Shown: piece after piece, positions 22,705-33,929 of the stretch
Numbering within the stretch: position 1 is the first letter of the stretch
How the letters are laid out: every line of letters begins with the position of its first letter
NCBI GenBank assembly: GCA_963978905.1
Contig: OZ022261.1
Span: 33,526,102 to 33,590,101, forward strand
Source: Trichostrongylus colubriformis
Lineage: Eukaryota; Nematoda; Chromadorea; Rhabditida; Trichostrongylidae
DNA: 64,000 nucleotides
Direction of reading: 5' to 3'
Notes under the pieces: generated by a model
What the model was told of the DNA's origin: nothing
The model's database searches: none
Seen by the model: the letters and a program-made list of their open reading frames with translations, nothing else
Translations under genes and position numbers: made by a program

Positions 22705-25700
22705 TTATATTTCTGTGCAGACCACCTCCTCATTATGAGGCTCTTCGTCCGTGGATATCGTATGTGATCGGCTGGGGAATGACTGATTAGAACGTGGTGG
22801 AAGAGGTGGCCGAAGAGATTGAGACGGATGAATTTGCGACTTTCTGAAAGCGCCAATACTTAGGTAAGAAATCAACGATACCAGTACCCTTTTAATAGCG
22901 TCACCCGTTCGCTCACCTTTCCAAACAGTGCGGATCGTGCGGAAAGACACGATGTCTTGGTGAAGCCTCTGCAGACATCTGAACCTCAAACAAAGGGCTT
23001 TAAAGGATCGTTAACAAAGAATCGGTACCCTTCCTTCCATACAGATGCTATTCACCACTGCACATGGTCAACGCGAAAAAAAAAACGAAATCCGACCAAA
23101 ATACAACCCCTTAAAGTCTTCCCAGTTTTCTGGCACGCAGATTAAGTGAGTGGTGCTAGCAGCAAGGCGGCGGTGGTCACGTGTTCGGTGACGCACCAAA
23201 AAGAATTTCATAATCATCTGCTAAAGTACTCTCCGACAACAGTTCAGAAGTTGTTCGGTAGAGATTCAGACGATTTACGTTTTTATAGGAATAGTCCACG
23301 GGAAAGTGAGTTCCTTTGTTGGCCATATATTTATGTTGTAATGGCCTGATAAAAGCCGCATTACAAAGTTTCACGCGTAAAAATGAGAGTTCGGCTAAAA
23401 TACAGCCCCCCACTTTTCCGGCCAGGTGGGCGGGGCCTCCGAGTGAAAACCCCGTCCCGTGGTCCGCCGCAGTTTGCAATGGAGGATGGGACTGTTTACG
23501 TAACTTTTTGTTCCCACAGTGCGTCTCCGACCGCGGCAGACAACGGAGTGGGCACTTCCTCGAAGGCCCCGCCCACCCGGCCAAGACTTTGTGGTGCTGT
23601 ATCTTAGCCGACTTCTCACTTTTTCGCGTGAAACTTTGCATGCGGTCCTTACAAGGCCAATACAACATAAATATACGGGTGAGGGACACATTTTTCCGTG
23701 ACGATTCCTTCAAGATTTTAGAGGAAACAAGGAGGATCCTTAACTCATGCCTTCTCTTTGAATACAGTATCCAATACTGAGATTTTGAAAGGAGATAGTA
23801 ACACGATATTTCCGTACACGATTAATCATAGTTCATAGATACGGTATTCGTTCCAGTATTATCGCTAAAATCTCCACGATATTATAATCACCAACTGAGA
23901 TAAACGTTGATTAAGATTTATAGAGGATTCCAGGAGATTTCGAGAGATCAAGCATCACCTCCCGAGTGTCCATGAATCACTATTAGCACAGCTTAATTAA
24001 AAACACCTCAGAAATCATGTTTTGCTTTCTACACCTTTAGGTTTTGTCTCTGACTGGAAATTCTGACCCGTTCTTCATATAAACCCGAAAAAAATAAAGT
24101 TGGATCCCACTCCTCTATGCAATGAAGTTTTCGATCAACGTCTTCGCACACGCACATAGGTATAATCACTGTAGAAAAACTAACTTGTCGAGGTATCGGC
24201 GTGTCGAGATTGCACGTTGACTCTTTTGACTCGCACTTCTAAAAATGTTCCGCTGTGAGGAACCAAAAAAGCAGACTTCCTAGCCGACGATGATACAAGT
24301 ATGTAAATAGTAAGTAAATAAAAATGATTTCATAGTGAAGTTGTAATCTCTAGAGTATGACGGAATAATTCATTCAGTGTCAGAACCGCTGTTGATCGAC
24401 ATCAAGAACCGAAGCATAATGATCACGTGAGGGTGAACATTCTTACAGAATACGTGGTTCAACCCCTATGGAGTGTGCATCAGAATGTGCATGCAGGACA
24501 CCGCACCATGCGAACTGAGTGACCGCGCGCGACGAGACCCTTGTTGTGAGCTGGCCGCGCGCTGGGGAGTGCGACCGTCGTCTCTTTCCGTGACCTGACC
24601 TAGTTGGACAGTCCTAACGCACACGTAGCCCTGGTGAACGGCAATATAAAACGAGGAATGCGACCAAGGGGTGTATACAGAACGAAAAAGATGCTCACTT
24701 TGCCAAAATCAGCGTTATACCTATATTTTCCTACCTATTTTAAACTACCCATATTTTCCTGATCCTTCATATTGAACCATGTCAGTGGCAATAAATCTAG
24801 TATACGGCAACTCGCTATCATGCATAGGATACTGGTACTTGACATACATATACGCACAGAGTCAGAGGTGGATTGTGTAAAGAGAGAAAAATCACCTTGG
24901 TTGTAGGCGATGAACCGTAGATGTTTGACGTATCCTCTAGAATCCGTAGTCGCCGCAAAGTTTCCAAAGTACAGCTCACCCACTCCGAAGAAACTTCTCT
25001 GAATTCAAGTAGAATTTTTGCATGAGCGATTCATCATTTTTGAACTCCAAGCTGTTACACGAATCCACTACTTCTTCGGTACGATTCGAAGACGTATTAC
25101 AAAAATGTCTAACACAGTGAAGCTTCAAGGGAACCATTTGGTCTGATATGATCACATTACCATTTAACCACGCAGGGCTGATAAAGTAGCCAGACAGTTC
25201 CAGCCTGGCATCTCTGTCTACTTCATTTTACCTCTTCTCATCAGTGGGTTCACAGAAGTTGAGCAATCAGCACACTTGGCAAAAATGAGTGACCAGAGGG
25301 TGCCAAAAAAAGAGTAATTTTGCCCGTGGCTTACCCTGCCAAGTATACTAACAGGGGGTATTCAAATAGTTAAAAGTATGAGGGCAAAATATCCTTGGAG
25401 TATTCCTGTAGAAGCAGGAGCAAGCAGAGGTTTACCAGTTTCACCATCATGAAAATATGGAGCCTTCAGTCGGCATAGTCGCGCTTTAGAGCACCTACGG
25501 CATCAGGGTCAGCCTCAAACAGCAGAGCAAGCTTTCGTGGTGGATCTCTCGTGGGAATCTTCCCAAGGACTGAGTCGGTTCATAGAAGTCACAGAGCTCT
25601 AGTTGCTTGGAAAACGCTACATGCTATGATCCAGTACAAGTTTCATGCCTAGAACTCGCCTCCGGTGAGGTTTCAGTAGTAATGGCACATTCTGGCTCGT

Positions 25701-28700
25701 AAACGAAAGGCGTTGGGACCCGGTGGAAGCGGAATGTTCAAGGACACCACCCAATATGAATCACTTCAGGTATCCAGAGTAAAGCGACCTTACCACGGTT
25801 GTGAATGAGGGTGACGAAATCTTGGATTTTGCCGAGTTGAGGTGACACATTATCTTCACTCGGGAGGAGCTCGATCCTACTCGTGCAGAAGGCTGTTACG
25901 GAGTTCAGTGATGTGAAAAGTGCTCTTGAATTTGGGGATAGAAATACCTTGTCAGAATCTGCCGAAGCTCGACTAAAGTAGGGTTGAAAGTGGAGGAGAA
26001 AAAGTTACTTTTCCGGGCACCCCCTGTACATAACCGGCTCAGATCGGTCTATCTGTCTGTCTGTCACGAAATTCGAAACCACGTGAAAAATAACGTGTAC
26101 CGGGCTTGGACATTCAGCTGGCGCAATCCCCGGTCTTTCTGAATACAGCCTCGTCGCCTGTGGATTGGTTTACATGCGACACACATCCCTCATTGGCCAA
26201 CCGTCAGTCTGCCTAACGTCATCTATGTGCCCCCTGGTAGTTCAGTCTCGCCCATTGGGACCTAAGGAGGGTCAGGCTAGGCGTGGTCCACGATCAATGT
26301 GGACCATCCATGGGGCGCCGTTTGCAACATCTGAGCTGTGGCAGAGACGGCCTTGATAGTTCAAGCCGCCTTTCTTGACTCAGTCCGTCTCCTAGCGACA
26401 AGCATCCCGAGCATGATTGGCTGCGGTGGGAGTGGAAGGCATCGCGACGCGCTTTCTTAGTTTCAGCTCAAAGCTCACTCCAGGAAAAAGATGCATCCTT
26501 ATTTCCGTACATCCCTTCGTGCTTACGACCCGGCAACATGCCAGTGGAAACTCGTCCGCACCACCCGCCTCTCCACAGAGAAGCCGTCTACGTCGAGAAT
26601 CAACGGTGGGAATTCCATCCGTTTTTCTTCACTCTCCTATTGCCAGGAATCTCGTCTTTCATATTCACTGCTTTTCTAACTTTTCGTCCGAGTTTTCCCT
26701 TTCACTTCCTTTAAGGAAGTTCAGAATGCATGCTTACTTTATAGGTGAGCGGCATAAACTACATTAAGATGTCATTAATTCACTCTGTGATGCCAAACTT
26801 TTAAGCCTCAGTTGAACATTTCTGACTTTGCCATTTGGGAAGAACTGGGATCTGAATCCACTGGAACACATGATGTTTTTGGAGTGAAGTTATTTGGACT
26901 ACTTTGAGGGATATTGAAAGCACTACTGTGTCAAGGCCGCGTTCATACTTCGTGCGTTCACAGACAGCGAAGCAAGTGGCACAGGCGGAAACGTAGAAAC
27001 ACGCAGCCACCGTAGAGTGCGAATGCGATCGTAGGCTCCACTCTCAACTATTGGTCGAAGGCATAAGTCTCATGGGCTTGTAAAACTGAGTATGCCTGAT
27101 TTCTCAGTACGAAATGTTTGGAAAATTCATAGTTTCTGTGCGTAGCTCTAGAGACGAACTTTCATCGAAGTCAAGCTGCCACTGAACAAAAACCAAGATG
27201 CTCACATTGCTAACCCCAATAACACCTTTACCATTATTGGAGTATGCTGCAGAATCCAACTTCGACCTTTGTCCTTCCACAGAACAAAGTCTGCTCTAAT
27301 ACTGCACTAAGCAAACATGTGACTCATTAACGTGATTCAGTGTCGCTCAACTTATATGAAGATATAGTTACTCGAGACCACCAATTCAGAGAATGCTTCT
27401 GTTCTTCACTCGATATAAAATCAATTTATAACAACTCGAACTTCTCAAACTTCTGAAATCTGTAGATTAGTTGAACAGAACAATTATGCGCAATAATCGA
27501 TAAATGTAGGCAAGAATAAAAAGAACCTTTTCCTTGCTCCAGCAGGGTCTTTATACCCCCTTTTTCCCGCGCGATCAGAGTCCTTGACCAGGCCCCCTAG
27601 ATCAAGACGACATCGTCGTCACTCATGTCAGTTCCCCATGTGTAGCAATTTCTAGTTATTCATTAAATCCACGGGACCGTTGTCAGTATGAGGGTTCATC
27701 TGTAGCTTGATTCGGGAGTTTCAACGAAGCACGCGGCATGCAATAGAAGAGTGATGATAACTTACGGGAGTAGTGCGGCCAATTCGATTGGTTCCAAATC
27801 CCTGAGTCCAATGATGAATGAACGTGAATCAGACACGGCTGGACTCACGTAATTTGCGAATAGAAGATCGAGGACCTGAAATGTAGACGAAATCGTTATA
27901 GATGTAGTGGTAGAGGTAATTTGAGTAATAAAAACTCCAAAGTGAGTCATCCAAATGAAAGCTACGGGTTCAGAAGAGCTGCAGGCCATTTCACAGCGCT
28001 AAGTGCATGGCCTACGAACTTGGATGAGAGCGGTGTCACGTCAGAGCACACTTGATAGTTGCCCGACGAACAGCTGATTTCGGCCGTATTTTGTCAATTT
28101 CTATTATTATCAGGTAAAAAAAGTTCGTGCGGTTTTGCAAGAGGATAAATAAATATACAAAGAAGAAACGCTTCAACTAAAGTTCATTGTGGAAAATAGT
28201 TTCCTTCAGCAAGAATGACTTTCTCCCATCGTGAAAAAAGCTGGTATATTCCATTTATATGGAAGGTTTTCATATCTTTAAGATTTTTATTTCCAGAAGA
28301 AAATTTTAAACCACTTCTGACCCGTTCGTTCCGCTATGGTACCTTCCCCAGAAGCAGCGATATCTGACGACAAGCTTCTGCAGGTTTGGTGCTAAGTTTA
28401 AACTCGTAAAGTAAAAAGACGCGACTTATCTCATTCGGCACAGCCATACTCCACTTGAAAATTTTAAACTTAAAGGAACCGGAAGGGGGTCCGAAACAAG
28501 AGAAACATACAAAGAAATGAGCATTTCGTAACGAACGCAGAAGGTTAGAAGCGAAAATCGGTGAAAAAACCCGAACTCAAAAGTGCATCGCTGCGGTGTG
28601 TATTCGCGCCTCATTCGCATCATCGCACTGGCGTTCCGAGTTGTCCGCTGTAGGAGACGGCCGCGGGCCAACTTTAGTTGTAGCACCTGACTCCCAGCGC

Positions 28701-30751
28701 AATGGAGTGGCCATTCCCAACTACATTAACATTCATGTAAGTACATCTAGAAACAATATAAGAAAGAACAAAGGAGAAGGTAAAAGGAATGAACAACTTT
28801 ATAATGGAAACATCTTCTCTTGGCACCATGCCAAGGCGTCAAATTGGCGAGTTTGTGCAATGGCGGTCACTTGAACTCGTCCACACTACGTCAGTTCTAC
28901 CGTAAGCCAAAATTACTCCCTTGCGGTGTCTTTAAAACGCACTACTAACTTATGAGACACACTAAATAATCCTGCAAAATACAAGCTTCAAAGCATATGC
29001 AATGTTATCCTCCTACAACAATCAGTTTTTTAAATACCTTGCATAGGATTAATCAATTAGAAAAAACCGCACGAACTTTTTTGGTTGCTTAATATTTTGC
29101 ATAGCGACGCTGATTTTCGATGAAAGTGAATTTCGATACAAGTGACTTAGTTCTCATGCATACTACACGGTTTAGCTGTAATCGTCACTTTAACACGGTT
29201 TCTTGCCTGTTTTGTAATCCCCCTTGATTGTTTTCTGTCTCTTCGCATGATTCGTAAGTTTATCTGTTGTCTTTAGACGACATTAGCTGACGTTGTTCTG
29301 AATACTGCAGTCTTTTTGTAGAGCAATTTTTATTTTTATTTATTTTTCTTCTCGACTGGGTTTTCATCACATTGTCATTGAGTGCTTCTGTAATTGTAAA
29401 GGGCACTTCTTGACACTGTTGTGAACTCTGCAGTCGCTCTTGAGATTCGAAACTAAATTTGAGCCACTTTTTCAAGATCCCTTACCTCGTCAAAAATCAG
29501 CGCCGCTATGCAATGTAATAATAATAAAAATTGACAGAAATTAGCCGAAATTAGTTGTTCGATGGACAACAATCACGTGTGCTCTGACGTCGACGCGTTC
29601 TCATCCAAGACCGTAGACTACGCTATCCAGCGCTGTGATATGGACTGTACTTGTAGCGAAATTCCCGTTTGAAAGAAGCGCCTCTGGGTTTCACATGAGC
29701 CGCTTTCTTCGGCCACCATTTAGTGTGAGAGGATCCGTCCCTCAGTTAACAAGCCCGCCTCCGTTCACAGTCAACGATGGGAAAGGGGTCTCAGGTCTTA
29801 GTTCGCGAGCTTCTGACCGTACTATTCAGTTTTTTCTTCACCTTCGTACTAATAGGCACCTGAACGTTCGTACCCAATATGTTGGTATTCGACTATAAAA
29901 GCCCCTACTACTGCCAACAGGACAAAGCACTTTGGCGCATGAAATTTCTGAGAAAAGTGTAAAAACATAAAGGTGAAGCCAATAGAGTCACTTCGTATCA
30001 CTGGAGTATATTTCGTGAAAAAGTGACAGGTATAAGCTGGACCCGTGCAATATTTCCGAAGTGGTTCTCTGTGAACAGAGTGAACCCATTTGCACAGCCT
30101 TCACCGTGTTCAGGATATTCAGATATACCCTATTATCGAAGACCTGATTTTCGCGTCAGCCCGAAGCATTTGCATATTTGTGCTCGCTGGCAGATTCTAG
30201 AGGACATCGCTTCGTGGAATAAGGAAAATATAGCAATACAAACATTAGGACTATAACTCGCACGAGCTTATGTATCGTTGTGACGTTGGTCTGTTATAAC
30301 ACACCACTCAGCGGCCGTGCGTTGCGGAGCAAAAATAGCCCGTTCAAGGAGAGGGCCCACGAAGTACGATAACATTAATCGCTGTCCAAAACCGTAGCCT
30401 TACAGAGACAGAAGCGTCATTGCTCTCTTATACACTGAAGAAATGAAAGCGAGGAGAAAATCCTTTTGATCGACTTCGCCTCAACTCCTATACCTTTCAG
30501 GAATGGAGTGATGCACCATGGATAATGATTTGTTTTGCTTATATCTGCATAGTTACTCATCTATCTCAGCTTAACTATCTGAAATTTAACATTCAAAAGA
30601 GTAAAATATGAAGCCATGAACGGATACTAATAGTTACCTTGAACGGTTGATGCTGTTTCACGGCGTCTTCACCGTGATACCATTCGAGAATCGGAATTTT
30701 ATCATCATGTACACATAAGACTACCCAACACGCCTCACCGTATTCCACCTT
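22705..30751 (-). CDS. PH-domain adaptor protein, last five exons
   Basis: Exons on the minus strand: 30751-30638, 27875-27766, 24998-24896, 22978-22917 and 22843-22705. Phases (0-0, 0-2, 2-0, 0-2, stop) agree at every join, and the first two have only one open frame. Of the 175 residues, about the first 95 form most of a PH domain: a strand CWVVLCVHDD, PILEWYHGEDAVK, then RSFIIGLRD and the closing helix EVSSEWVSCTLETL, whose Trp is the hallmark PH residue. An NIYG tyrosine and a tail with PPLPPRS (SH3-ligand type) and an acidic stretch ending VVCTEI follow. The layout resembles Gab/SOC-1, IRS or Dok docking proteins, which act under receptor tyrosine kinases. That role is inference. The exon with the first PH strand and the start codon was not found. 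Confidence 0.75.
23286..23713. mobile_element. R1 foldback MITE, full copy
   Basis: Begins near AGGAATAGTCCACGGGAAAG and ends GTGACGATTCCTTCAAG, with GGCGGGGCCTCCGAG and CGAAGGCCCCGCCCACC inside. It lies upstream of the last two PH-gene exons, within an intron. Overlapping long frames on both strands are palindrome artefacts. Confidence 0.8.
23720..24480. other. Intron of the PH gene, no feature seen
   Basis: AT-rich intronic DNA between R1 and R7 with no repeat that I recognise. Confidence 0.4.
24488..24640. repeat. R7 repeat
   Basis: Shares GTGACCTGACCTAGTTGGAC and CAGTCCTAACGCACAC with copies at about 32680, 41880 and 47565. Mobile origin is likely. Confidence 0.5.
25290..26032. mobile_element. 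Possible MITE with GAGGGTGCC ends
   Basis: GAGGGTGCCAAAAAAAGAGT at the left is roughly the complement of AAGTTACTTTTCCGGGCACC at the right. The interior has no supported coding frame. It is intronic to the PH gene. Confidence 0.35.
26033..26930. other. Intronic, no gene seen
   Basis: Contains a short TCTG microsatellite (near 26060) and a GC-richer stretch to 26420 that I cannot classify. Confidence 0.35.
26935..27021. mobile_element. R3 MITE, deleted copy
   Basis: Starts GGCCGCGTTCATACTTCG and ends in CACGCAGCCACCGTAGAGTGCGAATGCG, with the usual centre CACAGGCGGAAACG. It is shorter than other R3 copies. Confidence 0.55.
28004..29630. mobile_element. Element with terminal inverted repeats near 100 bp
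   Basis: CTACGAACTTGGATGAGAGC through GTCAGAGCACAC and onward at the left mirrors GTGTGCTCTGACGTC and CTCATCCAAGACCGTAG at the right. A second inner pair, AAAAAGTTCGTGCGGTTTTG and AAAACCGCACGAACTTTTTT, sits at about 28115 and 29060. R4 is inserted between them. It lies in the first recovered intron of the PH gene. Confidence 0.6.
28470..28936. mobile_element. R4 repeat, conserved subfamily
   Basis: TTAAAGGAACCGGAAGGGGG at one end and CCTTGCGGTGTCTTTAAAA-like sequence at the other. By eye it is very close over its whole length to 39841-40306 (inverted) and 61044-61505, suggesting recent activity. Confidence 0.75.
29635..30630. other. Intron of the PH gene, no gene seen
   Basis: Short plus-strand frames (29635-29898, 30023-30256) lack splice or family support. 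Confidence 0.4.
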
Positions 30752-31153
30752 CTGAAAATAGAACTTTTAGAACTTCGACTGTTTGAAGTCAGTTCAAGAG
30801 CCCATAGTTCGAATGTGGGGCTAAATTTTTACACTACGAAAACCTAAGCAAAAGACTACTTGTAAACTTATATTATTGCAACAAGTGGAAAGTAGAATAG
30901 CTCCTTTTCCAGCCGTTTTTTCGTAGCCATCGAGAATCTTTATGGAGCTACTGGCACCCTCTAAGGAATTGTACTTTGAAAGTTGAGCATTTCGAATTCA
31001 ATTGACAAGTACCACGCTTCAGTTGTAATCCCAGGAGAGAAAAGTGCGGGGCCCATTGAAAGCCAATGGAATTTCATGAAGGAAAAGTGCAACGAGTGAA
31101 TATACATATAGCAGTGTGTTACATGTATGCTGAGTTATCGGGAGAGGCTTCGT

Positions 31154-31225
31154 TCTCGGACGGGACTCGAACACGCACTCCATGCTTTCAGGGCATATGT
31201 GCTAATCCATTACACTACCGAGACC
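31154..31225 (-). tRNA. tRNA-like sequence, probably a pseudo-tRNA
   Basis: On the minus strand a 72-nt segment starts GGTCTCGGTAGTGTAATGG and ends TTCGAGTCCCGTCCGAGA. A box (TAGTGTAATGG) and B box (GTTCGAGTCC) are intact. TCTCGG pairs with CCGAGA, a 4-bp D stem and a 5-bp anticodon stem (TATGC/GCATG) can form. The loop CCTGAAA would place TGA as the anticodon, but position 33 is C instead of U and the T stem has one mismatch. I read it as a decayed or tRNA-derived gene. Confidence 0.5.
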
Positions 31226-31361
31226 CCTTCCCCCAACTCAGCTTATGAATGGTATACTTTCCTAAACTTATCAGCACTCACACGCATACGTGTTGAGCCG
31301 GCTGGCCACAACGAACCGTGAAGCTGAAAGCTTAAGTAAATATTAAATTAATATTTTTGAT

Positions 31362-31757
31362 CTTTACTAGCTATATTTATGTTGTATTTGCCTAACAGGG
31401 GCCGCATGCAAATTTTTGCGAAGATTGAGAATTCGGCTGAGGTACAGGTCCCCAATTTCTTGGCCGGGTGAGCGGGGCCTTCGAGTAAAAGTCCCGTTCC
31501 GTCGTTCGCAGCGGTTGGGATTGGAGAGTGGGACTGTTTACGTAACTTTCTGTTCCTAAGATGCGTCTCCGACCGGCGGACGACCGGGTGGACACTTGCT
31601 CGGAGGCTCCGCCCACTCGCTATAATTTTGCGGTGTTGTATCTCAACCGGATTCACATTTTTTTGCGTGAAACTTTGCATGCGACCTACATTAGGCAAAT
31701 ACAACATAAATATATGGGTAACATGAAAACTCATTTTCCCGTGGACGATTCCTTTAA
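31362..31757. mobile_element. R1 foldback MITE, left end eroded
   Basis: Right end GTGGACGATTCCTTTAAGC is intact. The left end is replaced by AT-rich sequence before TATATTTATGTTGTATTTGC. Confidence 0.75.
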
Positions 31758-31759
31758 GC

Positions 31760-32380
31760 GGTATTCCTGATTACTATCTCTTTTTGTATTTTCTTTACAA
31801 AATCCATATTTTCCTCGTTCTCATTTAAATATTCGTTTCTAGCGTCCCTCAAAGGATGACGCTTCTTAAACCAGCGATCGTTTTTATGGTACATGATAAA
31901 AACATAATCCATCAGATATTAAAATAAACAAAACACAATGCATTCGAAAAAGTAAGAACGTGCCAATGCGGACAGTATGCGATCGTAAGGAAGAACCTGG
32001 AATAAGAAAGGAATGACGGAAAAAGGGAACTTTATATCTTTCAATGGTTCTGAGTAAGCGCTGGAAAAAAACGCGTGTTAGCACCTCACTTATTCAAATA
32101 AAAAAGAAGAAGAGTGCGCAGGTTCATTTTGGTTACTTTTGAATGTCAGTTAACTTCTATATTTCTACATAGAGTGTATATACGGGATTCCTCCATTAAA
32201 CGCCACAAAACTGTAGTTTGTATTTTGGGAAATCTTCATTTCGCTGCCTTCATTTTCCCATAGGGCAAATGGGCACTCGCTAGCGAGTGACGCTCGCTCA
32301 TGAGTAAGACGCTTTTGAACAAATATCTTATTCTAAAATTTCTAAAGCAAGCATTACCGTATTCCCAGTAGACACGAATC
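31760..32380. other. No supported gene
   Basis: A minus-strand acceptor-like TTCTTATTCCAG at about 32000 is followed by open sequence in more than one frame. No donor or family motif supports an exon. Confidence 0.3.
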
Positions 32381-32679
32381 ATTTCAATGCCAGTTCCTCG
32401 CTTACAGGGTGAAGTGTGCTCTTTTCCTCCTTTCGAATTTTTGATAATGAAGAAACGACTTCAAAAAAAAACTCGTCAGAATATACATGATAGGAGTCAC
32501 CCATTCAATGACGAGATAGCTTTACAACTCCCTCAACTGCAGTTTGCAAATTTATTGAAGGCATTGCCGTGCCGAATTGAGGGCGCTGCCAGGACTGTCG
32601 AACCAATGCAATCACGCGAAAAAGCAGCGACCGCACCCTATCAGCGCGCCAATTTATGACGGCACCAGTAGGGCGCTTG

Positions 32680-32760
32680 GCGCTCGCGACAACTCAAATC
32701 GTAGCGCTATGTCCTAGTTGGGTAGTTCTGACGCACACCCCCCAAAATGCTCGGTCTCCC
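32680..32760. repeat. R7 repeat fragment
   Basis: TGTCCTAGTTGGGTAGTTCTGACGCACACC matches the R7 3' part. Confidence 0.4.
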
Positions 32761-33070
32761 AGTAATCATCGGCCTCGAGAGCTAAGACAATGTACTGATC
32801 TATTTAATATGCTGATTTCCACCTAATTTATGATTATTCATGACGGATAAATACAATTACAATCAACAACAACCAACGATACCCATTCACAATGACCAAG
32901 GCACCTTCTACAGAAGGAAGCAGCCGGACAGAACTTTTACTTGTTCCGCCCTATCAGCAACACAATACGGTTGGGTTCATACGGTCATAAGCTCTGAACA
33001 ACGACACGAGGAAAACTTGGCCGACTGACGTTGTGACATGAGACCAACCAAAAAGAGGCAAACGACGACA

Positions 33071-33120
33071 TCTGATGACAGCGCTACTTCCTCATTCTGA
33101 TGACAGCGCTACTTCCTCAT
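33071..33120. repeat. Tandem repeat, 25 bp x 2
   Basis: Two exact copies starting TCTGATGACAGCGCTACTTC. Confidence 0.9.
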
Positions 33121-33289
33121 TTTCACTGCATCTTTACGAACTCATCAAAAACTTTGGAACAATCTAATAAAGTTTTTATCAGCAGAATCCAAAGAATTAG
33201 AGGGTATATCCTTGCGAAATAATTGCAAAAGACTGATCAGCAACTTGCGACTGGAAGAGGACTCCTTTTGCGGTACATCATCGGGACCG

Positions 33290-33919
33290 GGAAGGGTAAA
33301 TAGAATCTGAGACCTGTAAATACATGCTCTCTGGAAAAAATCGTCCAGTTCAGAAGAGGTAGTATGTGGCAAAATTCGCGATGAGGGATGCGGCCTTATC
33401 ACGGTTCTGTGGCACAGCGAGTTGTTCTGCCATTCATCCGCTGGTTTAGTTGCCGGCGAGGGCGGGACATTGTTCGCTACCGGCTAATTTAGCCCCTCGC
33501 TCGACTGCAATCGGGTCTGTACCCTAATGTCAGGATGCCGCATGACGATGAGCGGCGTGCGACACAGTGTGTGCGAGCTTTGCGCGTCGCGGTAGTTGGG
33601 TCTTGGAACGATTACAACGTAATGCAAATGGTGCGATACGCAGTTGACTTCTAATCACTTCGGGACCCAACAATTTAGCTCGTCCGCATTGTTTGACTTG
33701 CGACATGCCGCAGTGCGGCACCCTGACATTAGGGTACAGACCCACTGCAATCTGCCCCCGGCTAGTGACGAGGAGGGGCGCGAAAGAAACTGGTTTGCGA
33801 GTTCCTATTTTTTGGGTTTTCCCCGTTTTATTTCTTTCTTTCTCTACTATTACACTGCTGAGCACCCCTACTTCCATATCTCACAATGTGCCATATTTAC
33901 CTCTCCTGGTGTCTTTGAC
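33290..33919. mobile_element. R4 repeat interrupted by R6
   Basis: R4 blocks CAGAAGAGGT, GGCGGGACATTG, ACCGGCTAATTTAGCC lie left of 33515 and GGCTAGTGACGAGGAGGGGC, TTTCTCTACTATTACA, CTCCTGGTGTCTTT lie right of 33752. The R6 element fills the gap. Confidence 0.65.
33515..33752. mobile_element. R6 palindromic MITE nested in R4
   Basis: GTCTGTACCCTAATGTCAGG at the left is exactly mirrored by CCTGACATTAGGGTACAGAC at the right. ACTGCAATC occurs on both sides of the insertion, as a target duplication would. Confidence 0.8.
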
Positions 33920-33929
33920 AAGTGTGAGT

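Noticed and set aside
22705..22978. Alternative frame of the PH-gene tail (ending SSATSSTTF)
   Set aside because: It stops early and breaks the phase chain. The chosen frame stops just before AATAAA and has a typical adaptor tail.
23177..23780. 178- and 154-codon frames
   Set aside because: They lie over the R1 copy at 23286-23713 and are palindrome artefacts.
33145..33402. 85-codon minus frame after TTTACAG
   Set aside because: It overlaps the start of R4. The acceptor enters in a frame that stops quickly, and no partner exon was found.
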